Shown: positions 1 through 10,362 of the stretch, piece by piece
How positions within the stretch are numbered: position 1 is the stretch's first letter
How the letters are laid out: each line of letters starts with the position of its first letter
Source of the DNA: Glomus cerebriforme
Taxonomy: Eukaryota > Glomeromycota > Glomeromycetes > Glomerales > Glomeraceae
NCBI GenBank assembly: GCA_003550305.1
Contig: QKYT01000810.1
Span: 2,362-28,947 of the forward strand
Direction of reading: 5' to 3'
Length of the DNA stretch: 26,586 bases
Program-made: the position numbers and the translations under genes
The notes under the pieces: model-generated
The model's input: only the letters and a program-made list of their open reading frames with translations
Databases searched by the model: none
What the model was told of the DNA's origin: nothing

Positions 1-70
1 ATTAAAAAAAAATTTAATGAAATTAAATTAATTGTAAAGAATATTCATTGATTCATATACTTTTCTTTAG

Positions 71-112
71 TTTGGCTATGATAATAATTACAATAGCGAT
101 GTTAGTCGTTAG
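71..112 (+). other. Possible terminal exon of a gene lying left of the window
   Basis: A pyrimidine-rich tract ending in TTTCTTTAG (60-70) looks like a 3' splice site. The DNA after it reads FGYDNNYNSDVSR and then a TAG stop at 110-112, a hydrophilic Asn-rich tail that would suit a last exon. A second frame stays open to 269 and would encode a hydrophobic segment (near 78-125) ending in LEEPT. Either could be the 3' end of a plus-strand gene convergent with noxR. No homology was recognised. Confidence 0.2.
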
Positions 113-373
113 AATTATAGTATTTAAAAATACCTTTGTAAAAGTTGAAAAATACTTTTATCAATCGTCTTTCATCTCAAACCATCACATACATATAATA
201 CATTTGAACCTTTTTTTAACTCATAAAATGGACTCTGAGAATACAATCCAGCTCGAAGAACCCACATGAAAAAAAAAAATTTGTCATTTCTTGATATGAA
301 CTTTTTTTTTAGATCATCATTCTACTTCTATCCATATCTATTTATTAAACAAATAATGTGAATAAAATTTCTT

Positions 374-3115
374 TCAAATTTTACTATAAGGTTTTTTTTC
401 AATAATTACCTCCATTCTACCAGTATCGCTTGTGGAATCTGGAACCATTGATATGGCCATTTCTAAATCATCTTGATCTATCATTGTGACCTTTGTACCA
501 TCTTCGTCCTTATATTTTAATTGCAAGGATGCATCTGTAGAAAATTTTTCTTGTATCCTTCTAATAAGGTCTGGAAATTTTATATTTGCTGAAACCATAA
601 TTACACGGGTGTCTTTATGATAACATTTAATCTTAATCTTAAAAAAGAAAATATGAAAATAAAATAAGAAAAATTTTTTGATGAATGACGAAACATAATA
701 AATCATTTGTTACGTACCTTAGTTGGCCTTCTTAGTGGTCCACCAAATGTAGATTGTGTTGACATATGTTTTTGTTGTGGTGGAGGAAGCATTTCGAATT
801 TTGTATCGTCTTCTTCACCGTAGCCATATCCATCTTCATCAAAAATTAAACTGGCATAATTTTCTTCACTGTTATCTGGTGTAGGTGGAGTTATTAAACC
901 GCCTTGCATAGATAAAGGAGATGATTTGAAACCCATCGATCTTCCAGGTGAGCTCGCGCCGCCACGACCACGTAAACTTGGTGAACGAGCAGGTGAAATA
1001 GGTGACCCGGGACTTCTATTACTATTATTATTACCATTATTTAATACGGGTAAGTATGTACCATCCCCATTATAATAAGTATCGCTTCCCAACATGACAT
1101 CATACACTTGACCATAATCTTCATTATTCAGTGGTATTGGTGGTGGACTAGTAAGATTATTATTGGCGTACTGGTCAACATTCTGGAAGTAATCATTATA
1201 GCTTTGATCTTCATCCGAAACTGTCATTTTTGACATTTGTTGCTGTAAGAATTGTGCACGACCCTGTGTGTTTGATCTTTGAGGCATTGGTCTTCCAGTT
1301 GCTCTACCTCTTATGGAATTCATTCTAGGTGGTCCATTCCTTAATGAATTTGAACGATTAGGTGTATCTCTCAAAGAATTAGATCGCATAGGACCGTCTC
1401 TAAGTGGTGGACCACGATTAGGATTCCTTAAGGAACTCATTCTAGCGGGACTTTTAGAACGACCATTATCTACAATAATAGAATTACGTTTTTTGATCTC
1501 AATTGAGAATGTTGCGTAGGACCAAAAAAATATATTGATCCCCTTCTTGCCCTGCACCCATTGAATCTAACAAGCGCAGGTGAGGTAGATCTATAGATCG
1601 AATCGTACCTTCAGGAGCAGGCGAGCGTCTGCCTGGAGTAAATCCGTTAGTAATTTTATTATCATCAACGTATGGTAAAGTAGGAGATCCTTCAGTTTGA
1701 GGAGGACGTCGTCTTATACTTGGAGTTTTGACTGCTTTCGTGGGAAATGGAGGTTCTCTTGCGTTGGTAGACAATGATCGAGGTCTAGCTGGTTCAGGTG
1801 ATTCTGCTCGAGATCCGTTCAATGGGATAACAGAGCCTTCAGTGTTGGCCTTTGTAATTGGTGTTGTTGTATTGAGTGCTTGTTTCTAATTAAATTTTTT
1901 TTTTTAAAAAAACAAATTCATATATTTAATCATAAATTTCAATTAATTTATTCATTAAATTATATTACTTACCTTTTGCTGTTGAGCACCTGAAAAACCA
2001 GTAAAAGCATCATCTGGATCTACAGCAGCAACCAATTTTGCTTTGCCTAAATAATCTTTTGTCTTTACATTTTTAAGTTTTCCTTCGGGAGGTCTATAAA
2101 TTACTCCAACTGGAATTGAAAATACGGTAAAGCCCTATAATAAGAAAACAAAAAATTGACAATATAAAAAAAAAAAGAGAAAATTTTAATTTAAAATTTT
2201 GATTTTTAAATATTTCTAAAAGTACTTACTTGACCCTGAACTGTAATAGCTTCGTCAATAACATCATGTTCCTCTGTTTGTTTTTCTTTTTGGGAGGATG
2301 TGAAATCACCCATACCCTGCTCCGTTTTACCAAGATATAAGTAACAAAGACCACGATTAAATAGAATTTCACATGAATAAAGTCGAAACTTTAATCCTAA
2401 TTGTTCATAGTCTATAAGCATATTTTTACGAAGATACTAAAATTAAAATAAAAATAATTTTTTTTTTTTTTTTTTTATAAAATAAATATTTAATATACTT
2501 AAAAAAAAAAAATAAACTATAAAAATATATCAAATTTACCAATAAAGAATCATTGAAATTTCCTAATGCTTTTTCAAATTCACCCAACAGAAAATGCGAA
2601 ACACCTTTTTGAAAATAAGCCACAGCAAAAAATTGATCTAATTTTACAGCTTTCTTATATTGACGACACTAAAAAATTCTTAAAATTATTAATAAATAAT
2701 GATCAGAAAGAAGAAGAAGAAAAAGGAAGATTTAATTGACTTACCGCTTCTTCGTGTTCGCCAAGCGTGGCATATATCAAACCCATGTTAAAATGAAATT
2801 TTGCGGAATCCGCTATGGTCTATATAAGTAAAAATGAAAAACAAAAGAAAAGAAAAGGTTTAATTTGAGGAATCGGAATTATTTTGATCCGTTTTTTTTT
2901 TATTCATACTTCAAATATTTCCAAAGCTTTATCGAAATCTTCTGCATCGTAAGCTTCAACAGCGGCACCCCATTGTTCTAATTCGAACTATACGATAAAA
3001 GAAGAAAAGTTTAAAGGTTAGCATGTTTCCAGAAGTGAAAGCAAAAGAGGATGGAGATAACTTTAACTGCAGGTATAAATTATTGATTAGAAGTTATAGC
3101 AACCTTCAAAGCCAT
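374..3115 (-). CDS. noxR: NADPH oxidase regulator NoxR (p67phox-like), 9 exons
   Basis: Cytosolic activator of fungal NADPH oxidases, which make superoxide; it acts together with the small GTPase Rac. Exons on the minus strand: 3115-3104, 2987-2910, 2819-2745, 2668-2540, 2436-2230, 2134-1973, 1885-1558, 1469-718, 637-374; 2007 nt in all, 668 residues. The first coding exon is only 12 nt (MALK). Residues 5-140 form TPR repeats. Arg101, in YLRKNMLIDYEQLGL, sits at the position of the Rac-contact arginine of p67phox and NoxR. Residues 168-215 (TVFSIPVGVIYRPPE, KDYLGKAKLVAA) match the oxidase activation region. A long Ser/Arg/Pro/Asn-rich linker (about 220-580) follows, with no recognisable SH3 domain, and a PB1 domain ends the protein (582-668). 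The junction between exons 7 and 8 is the weak point: it uses a poor GTGCAG donor. Identity is very sure; that one splice site is not. Confidence 0.93.
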
Positions 3116-4645
3116 CTACTTTGAGAGTATAATATTATGATACTGTTTGAAAGGTAGAAATAAAGAGTAAATTTGCTTAATAAGCTATTTCACTAAAAGA
3201 AAGAATGATTTAATAACAGTATATTTATATTAGAAAGAGGAAGAAAGTCAAAAAATCTAATTTTTTTTTTAGCGAGAAAAAAAAAATCTACAAATAATAA
3301 TTATATAAATGTTACATGATAGGGGAAGATGTAACACAAAAATGTACCCAAAAACAGTAACATATTAATTCGGAAATATCAGTTCAGTTTCTTTTTGATT
3401 GACAAAGCGAGTAATTTAATAATAAAAAAGGTATATACATTGTTTAGAAAAAAAAAATTTAAAGATAATTTCATAATATTTGTCCGGACAAAAAAAAATA
3501 TAATTAAATTTTCAGACATAAAGTTTTAATTGTTTGTTTCTTTATCAAAAAAAAAAAAAAATAAAATAAAATAAAATAAACGCGGTTCCTTCTCTTGAAT
3601 AATAGGTCAAAAATGAATCATGTTACTATTTGTTATTGTTACAGGAGGACAAAATCAATTTATTCATCTCGAAAATTTCGAACTTTCTTACTAAATAAAT
3701 CATATATAATATTTAAGAATTGAATGCAGCATGATGATTTGTTCCAACATTTAATAATAACGCGAATTATACACGATGAAGAATTTTTTGTGAACCCAAA
3801 AGGGAAAAAAGGGAAAGAAGAAAAACCAACATTGTTACATGTCAAAAAATCGTACCATGTTTTAAACAAACATCAGCTCATTTGAAATTTGCAGGTTTGC
3901 AGGTCATCATTTATGGTGTACAGTTATACACTGTAAATCTCAATATCCGGATAACGATCTGAAACTCGTCTTACGTTGAAAATACGGTCAATAAATATAT
4001 TAAACAACGCAATGTAAATCAGAATTTCACCTTTACTATTATAATTTCACGTAATTAATTTGTCAATGTTTTTGCTAATTAATTGGTGCAAATGTTTCAT
4101 TAAGGAGAAGTTTCTTCTTAACTTGGTAATTTCCAATTATCGTATTATTTATTAGTTTAATTAACTGTTAATAAATAAATGTCTTTTAAAACTTTCAAAT
4201 TTTCAATGTGAACACGTTTCACTTATGTTTCATATAGTCTCCAGCCTTTTCCCAAAAAAACTGTCATAACACGAGATTCAAAAAATCAATCTAAACGCGT
4301 GAAACTCATCAATTGCTGATAATCCTGTTAATTTTGATCTACATTGTTTTTTTTTTTTTATAATGTACTACAAAAGATTCGGCTCTCAACGAGATAACAA
4401 ACAAGTGGTAAACCACTGGTAAAACGGGAATTCATGTTTGTTTTAATAATGACCGTTTTTTTAGATTCCTTCGGTTGGTTTTATTAAAAAAAAATTTACA
4501 AATTCCTATTCTTGTGAAAAGTGAGGACTATAGTTGGTTATATTGTTTCCTTGGTTAAATAATAATTTTGAAGGATTTTGTTGGTTTAATTAATTTAATT
4601 ATAAACAGAAACAGATTAACAGAATATTTAAGTATTGAAAACAAA
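3116..4645. other. Divergent intergenic region between noxR and the carrier gene
   Basis: About 1.5 kb with no supported gene. It should hold the 5' UTRs and promoters of both flanking genes. It contains long A and T tracts and a short ATAAA tandem repeat at 3561-3580. Small open frames here (for example 3660-3869 on the minus strand) have low-complexity translations and no recognisable domain. Confidence 0.6.
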
Positions 4646-5888
4646 ATGGGATCGAAACAAATTATTTCATCACCTTCAAGTGGATCAGCAGCATCAAAGA
4701 AAATCGAATATCCATTTTGGTTTGGAGGTATAATTTTCAATTTTTTTCTCTCTCGTTTTTTTTTTTTTTGTTAAATCTTTTTTTTTTTTAAAGGGGCAGC
4801 ATCATGTATTGCGTGTACAGTTAGTCATCCATTAGATTTAACTAAAGTAAGGTTACAAACAACCCATGGAGCAAATAAAGCATCAACAATTTATACAATG
4901 ATACGAATAGTTAAGGATGAAGGTATTAGAGGATTATATAGTGGATTATCCGCTAGTATATTAAGACAAATTACTTATTCTACAATGAGATTTGGTGTTT
5001 ATGATAAATTAAAAAATATCGTATCAAAAAATCAGGGTAAGTAATTTTATTCTTATACGGATGAATTTATTTCCTTAAAATTAACATTTGCCTTTTTTAA
5101 TTTTTTTCATGTAGAGCAATTGTCTTTTCCAAAAAAGATTTTTTGTGCATCATTAGCAGGCTCTATAGGAGGAGCTTTTGGTAATCCAGCAGATTTAGTT
5201 ATGGTTCGTATGCAAAACGATGCAAAATTGCCATCACATTTACGTAGAAATTATAAACATGCCCTTGATGGATTATATCGTGTTATAAAAGAAGATGGAT
5301 TTCGAGGTCTTACAAGAGGAATTGGTCCAAATGTGAATCGTGCTATTCTAATGAATTCTTCTCAATTGGCTACTTATGATCAATCTAAACAAATGTTATT
5401 ATCTACTGAAATTTTTAAGGATAATATTATTACTCATTTTGCTTGTAGCCTTTTGGCGGTAAGTTATATTTGAATTAGAGAGAAAAATTCATCAAAATTG
5501 TTTATTTATTTTATTGAATTATATTTCATTTAGGGATTGGTAGCTACAACTATTTGTTCTCCTGTTGATGTTATCAAAACTCGTGTTATGAATTCTTCAT
5601 CAGAAGCAAAGGTAAATTATTTAAGAAAATATTTCATTCATTTAGGAAACCTTTTTTCTCACTTTTTTTTTTTTTTCTCTTATTTAAAAATAGAGTATTT
5701 TACAAGTTTTAACAAATATAATTAGTAAAGAAGGACCTTTAGCATTATTTAAAGGTTGGGTACCAGCTTTTGTAAGATTAGGTCCGCATACCGTTGTTAC
5801 TTTTATGGTACTTGAACAAATTAAAAACTTGTATAATAAAAGATTAGCTTTCAAAACCGAAAAGGCTACTGCTACCGGTTTATCTTGA
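4646..5888 (+). CDS. DIC1: Mitochondrial dicarboxylate-type carrier (SLC25 family), 5 exons
   Basis: Inner-membrane carrier, probably exchanging dicarboxylates such as malate and succinate for phosphate. Exons 4646-4727, 4794-5036, 5115-5458, 5534-5611 and 5694-5888 join to 942 nt (313 residues), the usual size of the family. The three carrier repeats each show the PxDxx(K/R) signature after the odd-numbered helix: HPLDLTKVR (residues 39-47), NPADLVMVR (132-140) and SPVDVIKTR (232-240). The second repeat has Met in place of the usual charged residue, and the stretch RRNYKHALDGLYRVIKEDG is typical of the Dic1 subgroup. All four introns are GT-AG with strong polypyrimidine tracts. The ATG at 4646 was chosen because it gives a short polar N-terminus before helix 1; an upstream in-frame ATG at 4568 lies in probable 5' UTR. 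Substrate is inferred from subgroup resemblance; carrier identity is certain. Confidence 0.92.
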
Positions 5889-6451
5889 TTTAGATGAAGT
5901 AAATTGTTTGATAAGTTTTCGGACTTTAATTTACATAGATATGTTTTCTTTATCATTATATTTTAAATTTCTTTTTTCCTTTTGATTATAGATTATAATA
6001 TCTTGTAATAATTAGAAAAGATTATATTAGAATTATTAGAATTTGGAATTTTATTATTTATATATAGATTTTATGATCTCGTTCTAATATAAAATTTAAG
6101 ATAAGTTATATAAAGAAAATTTTAGTATTCCAATTTATACATTCCACTTAATTTGTTAAACAGAATTAACATTGTATAAAAGGAAAAATGATTCAGAATA
6201 CTTTCGATTCGAAACTCCTCCTGAAGGATCACCAGTAAATACCGGCTGGCATTTAAACCAAATTATATTCCATTAATCAGTAGAAAGTTGAGAGAATAAA
6301 TATTTGATATTTCTTTGTTAATTATTTTACATTAAGAATGTAATTATGAACTCTAAAAAAATAAATTAATTAGTTTTGCAATAGAAGAGGGAATTGCAAA
6401 ACCAAAATGAATTAATGTCTCATTATCTTTCTATTGCTATTTATATTGTAC
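5889..6451. other. Convergent 3' intergenic region
   Basis: About 560 nt between the 3' ends of the carrier and OMA1 genes. It is AT-rich and presumably holds both 3' UTRs and poly(A) sites. No gene or repeat was seen. Confidence 0.6.
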
Positions 6452-8121
6452 TTAAGTGGTGTCCGGATTTAATCCCAATATGTATTTTAAACTATTCCAA
6501 AATTTAGATATGATCTGATCTTCGGTATTCTTAATGGCTTTAATAGGTTCATTTAACATAAATAGTATGGCTCGTCCATCTTCAGCAACAACTACTTCAT
6601 AAATTTTTTCAGCTTCAGGTAACATATCAAATAAGTATTTGGCACGAACTTCTTCCAAAGGATGTGAAGCAAAGAAATCTTCTAAACTTTGAAGAACGGG
6701 AGGTTCTTCATCTGTTTTAACAATTCCTTCTTCAATTACATTATCCTGTGAGTCGATTATATTTGAATTATTTAAAGAAGATAAATATTTCCATAATTCT
6801 ATAGCTTTCTTTGGATGATATCCTGAAAGGGCCATTAGCTGTAATCCAACTATATCAGCTTCTTTTTCTGCCTTTTGATTGTATCTTCCTGATGAATATT
6901 TTTCAACAAATCCTTGTGTTGCAGAGTTCAAATAATCATTTAATAAAGGACCTAATGCTGAAAGAAATGAAGACCATAACAATGTACGAGCTGTATCTAA
7001 TCAAAAGAGAAAGAACTTAATAAAACTAGTTTTGTGGAGTTTAAAAATTACAATTAGCCAAATTTTAAGGTACCTGCAAACATATATAATATTTGACTAA
7101 ATCCAAATGATTCACTTGAATGACCCTGTATAATATGGGCGATTTCATGAGATAATGTGACTGCAAGGTATTCTTCATCATAATTAATTAATTTGAGCCA
7201 ACCTAGATTAACAAAAGAAAAGATTAAAAAAATGTATATATATGAATTGGACGCAGGAATCAATTCTGTAATAACATTACCAGTGAATATGATAATTTTC
7301 TTGGAAGCACCAAAAGAAAAGGCATTAGGAACTTCATCATCTTTAATAACGTAAACTTCAAAAGGTTTAGGTTTTTGTTCTCCTTGTATATTCGTATTTT
7401 TATCACTCATATTATCAACATTTTCTTCTATAATATTAGCAATTTCACTACTTTCCTTATCACTTAAATTTTTGAATGATTTCAAAGTCATTAAATCATT
7501 ATTTAAGCCTTTAACTAAATTATTTACGACATGATCAACGAACATGCTTTCAATTGTATTTTCTGATAGAATCTTATTTCTATATTTTTCTATTGTAGTT
7601 GAAAATGCTAAATTACAAATTTCTAATTCTTCTTTTTCCGACATAAAATTAAATCTAAAACGTCCTGTATGTGGCGCTTGTTCTATTCCCGCTAGAATTA
7701 ATATACAAAATCCTGTTAATGGTATTACTGTCGTTAAAAATATAAATAAAGGTCTTCGTCTTCCTGTTTTTGGATTTTTACGTAATGCAAAGGGTAAAAA
7801 TGAGAATAATAAATTACTAAGGTTACGTATTGCCAATGCTGTATTTATTGTTTTAAATGTTATCAAAAAAGTTGGAATTGAAGTTGGTCGTGTTGCATGA
7901 AAAGGTCTACATTGATAAATTATTGAAAAGGTTCTAGGAACATTGAAAGTTCTCGAAAGGAATAAACCACTACTTATCGTTGTAGCAAAAGTTGTTTGCT
8001 TTACGTATTGTAACGTAATTTCTGTTCTTTTTTGACTTTTTATAAGAAATTTTATTCCACTAAATTGAGTTCCAGCAGAAATTCTCGACTTTATCAAGTG
8101 CCCAATCCTTAAACCTATCAT
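6452..8121 (-). CDS. OMA1: Mitochondrial metalloendopeptidase OMA1 (M48 family), 3 exons
   Basis: Zinc protease of the mitochondrial inner membrane involved in protein quality control and stress-induced processing. Exons on the minus strand: 8121-7281, 7202-7074, 6996-6452; 1515 nt, 504 residues. The N-terminus is basic and hydroxylated, as in a mitochondrial presequence. A membrane segment lies near residues 125-145 (FIFLTTVIPLTGFCILILAG). The catalytic HEIAH is at residues 299-303 with Glu300 as general base, and the third zinc ligand is Glu369 in EKEADIVG. FTGWLK just before the active site aligns with the conserved FTG-L segment of the family only if a 78-nt intron (7280-7203) is removed; that intron has no stop and keeps the frame. 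It lies divergent to the uS15m gene. Confidence 0.93.
7203..7280 (-). other. In-frame, stop-free 78-nt intron of OMA1
   Basis: GTAATG donor at 7280 and TTAATCTAG acceptor ending at 7203. The length is a multiple of three and there is no stop, so simple open-frame calling reads through it. Removing it restores the conserved segment FTG-WLKLINYDEEYLA leading to HEIAH. If retained it would add 26 mostly hydrophobic residues next to the catalytic helix. Confidence 0.8.
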
Positions 8122-9074
8122 TTCGCCTAACTTTCAAGAACTTTTAAAAGAAAAAATTATTGTAGGGAATGAGAAGGAATTTGAATTTTAATATGATGTT
8201 CAAAGCTATAAAATTTTACTTACAATATGCATTTTCATAATGAGTAGTTAAAACTCCTTTGAAATTTTTATTTATACGGAAATTTTACGCGCGAAATTTC
8301 CGATTCTCCAATTATCAATGACGTCATATAGCAGCAGTTAATTTAGATCTGCCATGTTGAAATGCCATTCTTTGAGAGTAGATTTCCTTACATGGTGCAT
8401 AAGGATTTCTCAGGAACATTGGGTGTTGCATTTGCACGGAGTAATATTTTTAAGAGTCCCTAACAAATCATTAAGCATTTACCTCTAAAATGCTATTTGG
8501 TATATCCATTACGGCATGAGCGCATGAGTATAACCTTTTTGCTTTATAATATGTGAGAATAATGGCAAAGATTCAACATAAATTTCAGCCATGACGATAT
8601 TAAAAGGTTACGAGTTATTGATCTATCATCTAAAATGCTCAAAAAGGTTTCTGGTATTGAAAGGAATATTTATCAATTCTTACACCATAGCTGATAGGAA
8701 TTTTGTGGGTATAATTTAATTGGAAATTTAAATTTCATAATATTCACTTGTGGCTTTGATTTAGATGAAGGATTACTGGTGATATCTTGTTAAAAATTAA
8801 ATATTTGTAAATTTATAAAGTATTTTTTAATACCACTTTAAATACAGTGTTCTTAATTTGAATTGTACGATCGGCATGGGTAGATTGTATTGATCTGAAA
8901 TCTTTTTTATTATTTTTAGTGAAATACATAGCATAATCCCAAAATGTGCCTCGCGTTGGAGGAATATAGCAAATCTAATTCACTGATGCTAGATTTGGAG
9001 ATATCTGATATGATTTTAATTGGTCGGACTATTTATATATAAAAAAATTTTTTTTTTTTTTTTTTTAGATAACA
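8122..9074. other. Divergent promoter region of OMA1 and uS15m genes
   Basis: About 950 nt without a supported gene. It contains a perfect CRE palindrome (TGACGTCA, 8319-8326) and a GCGCGAAA element (8289-8296) upstream of OMA1. A T-rich tract ending in AG at 9068-9069, six bases before the uS15m ATG, could be the 3' end of a 5'-UTR intron. Nothing else was recognised. Confidence 0.5.
8319..8326. promoter_or_regulatory. CRE-like palindrome upstream of OMA1
   Basis: Exact TGACGTCA, the consensus for CREB/ATF-type bZIP factors, about 200 nt upstream of the OMA1 start codon. One 8-mer can occur by chance, so function is only inferred. Confidence 0.3.
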
Positions 9075-10013
9075 ATGTTTCCTCAATGTAAAAGAAATTT
9101 ATTTCCTTCAAGCAATAATCTCTTCAAATCATTAATAGGTAATTTAATTTCAATCATCATCATCTACCTTTTTTTAAAACTAATTATTTTTAATAATAAT
9201 TAAATATAGCGCGTTCATTTCATATTACACCATTCTTACAAAAACGTCATTCAAGAGAAATAAAACGTCAAAATATTGCCAAAAAAATATCAAAATTACA
9301 AGAAAATTCGAAAAGATTCGATGATATAACAGGAATACCAACACCATTTACAAATTCACTTTTACGTCCTTCACAAGTTTACGCTTCATCTAATAATACT
9401 ATTCAAATTACTCCTACAACTTCTATAACTTCTCATTCGACTATTATTAAAGATAAACAATTTAGGAATTATTTTATGGATGAAAATGATGAAGAATTTT
9501 TATTTAAAATTGCACCAAATATTATAAAAGAGTATTCTAATATAAAAGAAAATGATTCAGAAAAGATTCAAATAATTAAAAATCTCACTAGTTTACATAA
9601 TACTAACTCTAAAGGTATTTTATTATATAATATTCAATTGGCTATAAAAGAATTTGCTAGAAAAGAAGGTGATACTGGTAGTGCTGAAGTTCAAGGTAAT
9701 TCATATATAAATATCAAAATTATTAATAATACAAATATTTATATTAATATTATCATTGTTAAATCAAAGTTTCTAATTTTTGATTTTTTATTAATTAATA
9801 GCTGCTATTTGGACTGCTAAAATTCTAAATCTTAATGAGCATATTAAAAATAATCATAAAGATAAGCATAATTATAGAGAATTAAGACATATGGTACATA
9901 AAAGGCAGCGTATTTTAAAATACTTAAAGACGCAAGATTTAGGAAGATATTTTACTTGTTTAAAAAAATTAGGGTTAGATCAAAAATCTATTGAAGGTGA
10001 AATTGTAATCTAA
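9075..10013 (+). CDS. MRPS28: Mitochondrial small ribosomal subunit protein uS15m, 3 exons
   Basis: Homologue of bacterial ribosomal protein S15 (yeast Mrps28), which binds small-subunit rRNA in the mitochondrial ribosome. Exons 9075-9138, 9210-9695 and 9802-10013 join to 762 nt (253 residues). The N-terminus (MFPQCKRNLFPSSNNLFK) is basic and rich in Ser and Asn, as expected of an import signal. A lineage-specific, low-complexity extension follows. The S15 domain covers about residues 170-250: DTGSAEVQ at 176-183, then NLNEHIKNNHKDKH and HKRQRILKYLKTQDLGRY, all hallmark S15 segments. The last intron splits the domain right after EVQ. All introns are GT-AG. Both the domain identity and the spliced frame are secure; the gene symbol follows yeast usage. 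Confidence 0.93.
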
Positions 10014-10362
10014 AGAATTACTTATTCTTGTCTAAAAAATAAATAAATAAAATAATTTAATAAATAGATTATCATTTTAATTCCTTATCTTATTTTATTT
10101 TATAATTAAATTATACCAATTTTTTTTTGGTATTTATAAACTAATATATTATATATAAAAAAAAAATGGTATGACAAAAAAAAAGATTGTTAGAAAAGGA
10201 TATATTATAATATATATAATTATTGAATTAGCCCAGGATGCGAGAAGAATTTTATCTTGGATAAACAGAGAAATAATAAAAAGAATGTGGATTGGTTCTT
10301 TTCAACGGGTAGAATTGGCGATAATTTATGTGCAATAAAAATAATAATATAAATGATAAAAA
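10014..10362. other. Convergent 3' intergenic region
   Basis: About 350 nt between the 3' ends of the uS15m and kinase genes. AT-rich with A and T runs. No gene seen. Confidence 0.6.

Noticed and set aside
1313..1519. Open frame on the plus strand inside noxR
   Set aside because: It is antisense to the well-supported exon 8 of noxR and arises from that exon's repeated Ser-Leu-Arg codons.
3660..3869. 69-codon open frame on the minus strand upstream of noxR
   Set aside because: Phe/Cys/Asn-rich low-complexity translation, no domain and no neighbouring splice structure.
5684..5956. Minus-strand open frame over the carrier's last exon
   Set aside because: Antisense to conserved carrier coding sequence; no independent support.
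7544..7900. Plus-strand 118-codon open frame within OMA1
   Set aside because: Antisense shadow of OMA1 exon 1, which has clear family motifs in its own frame.
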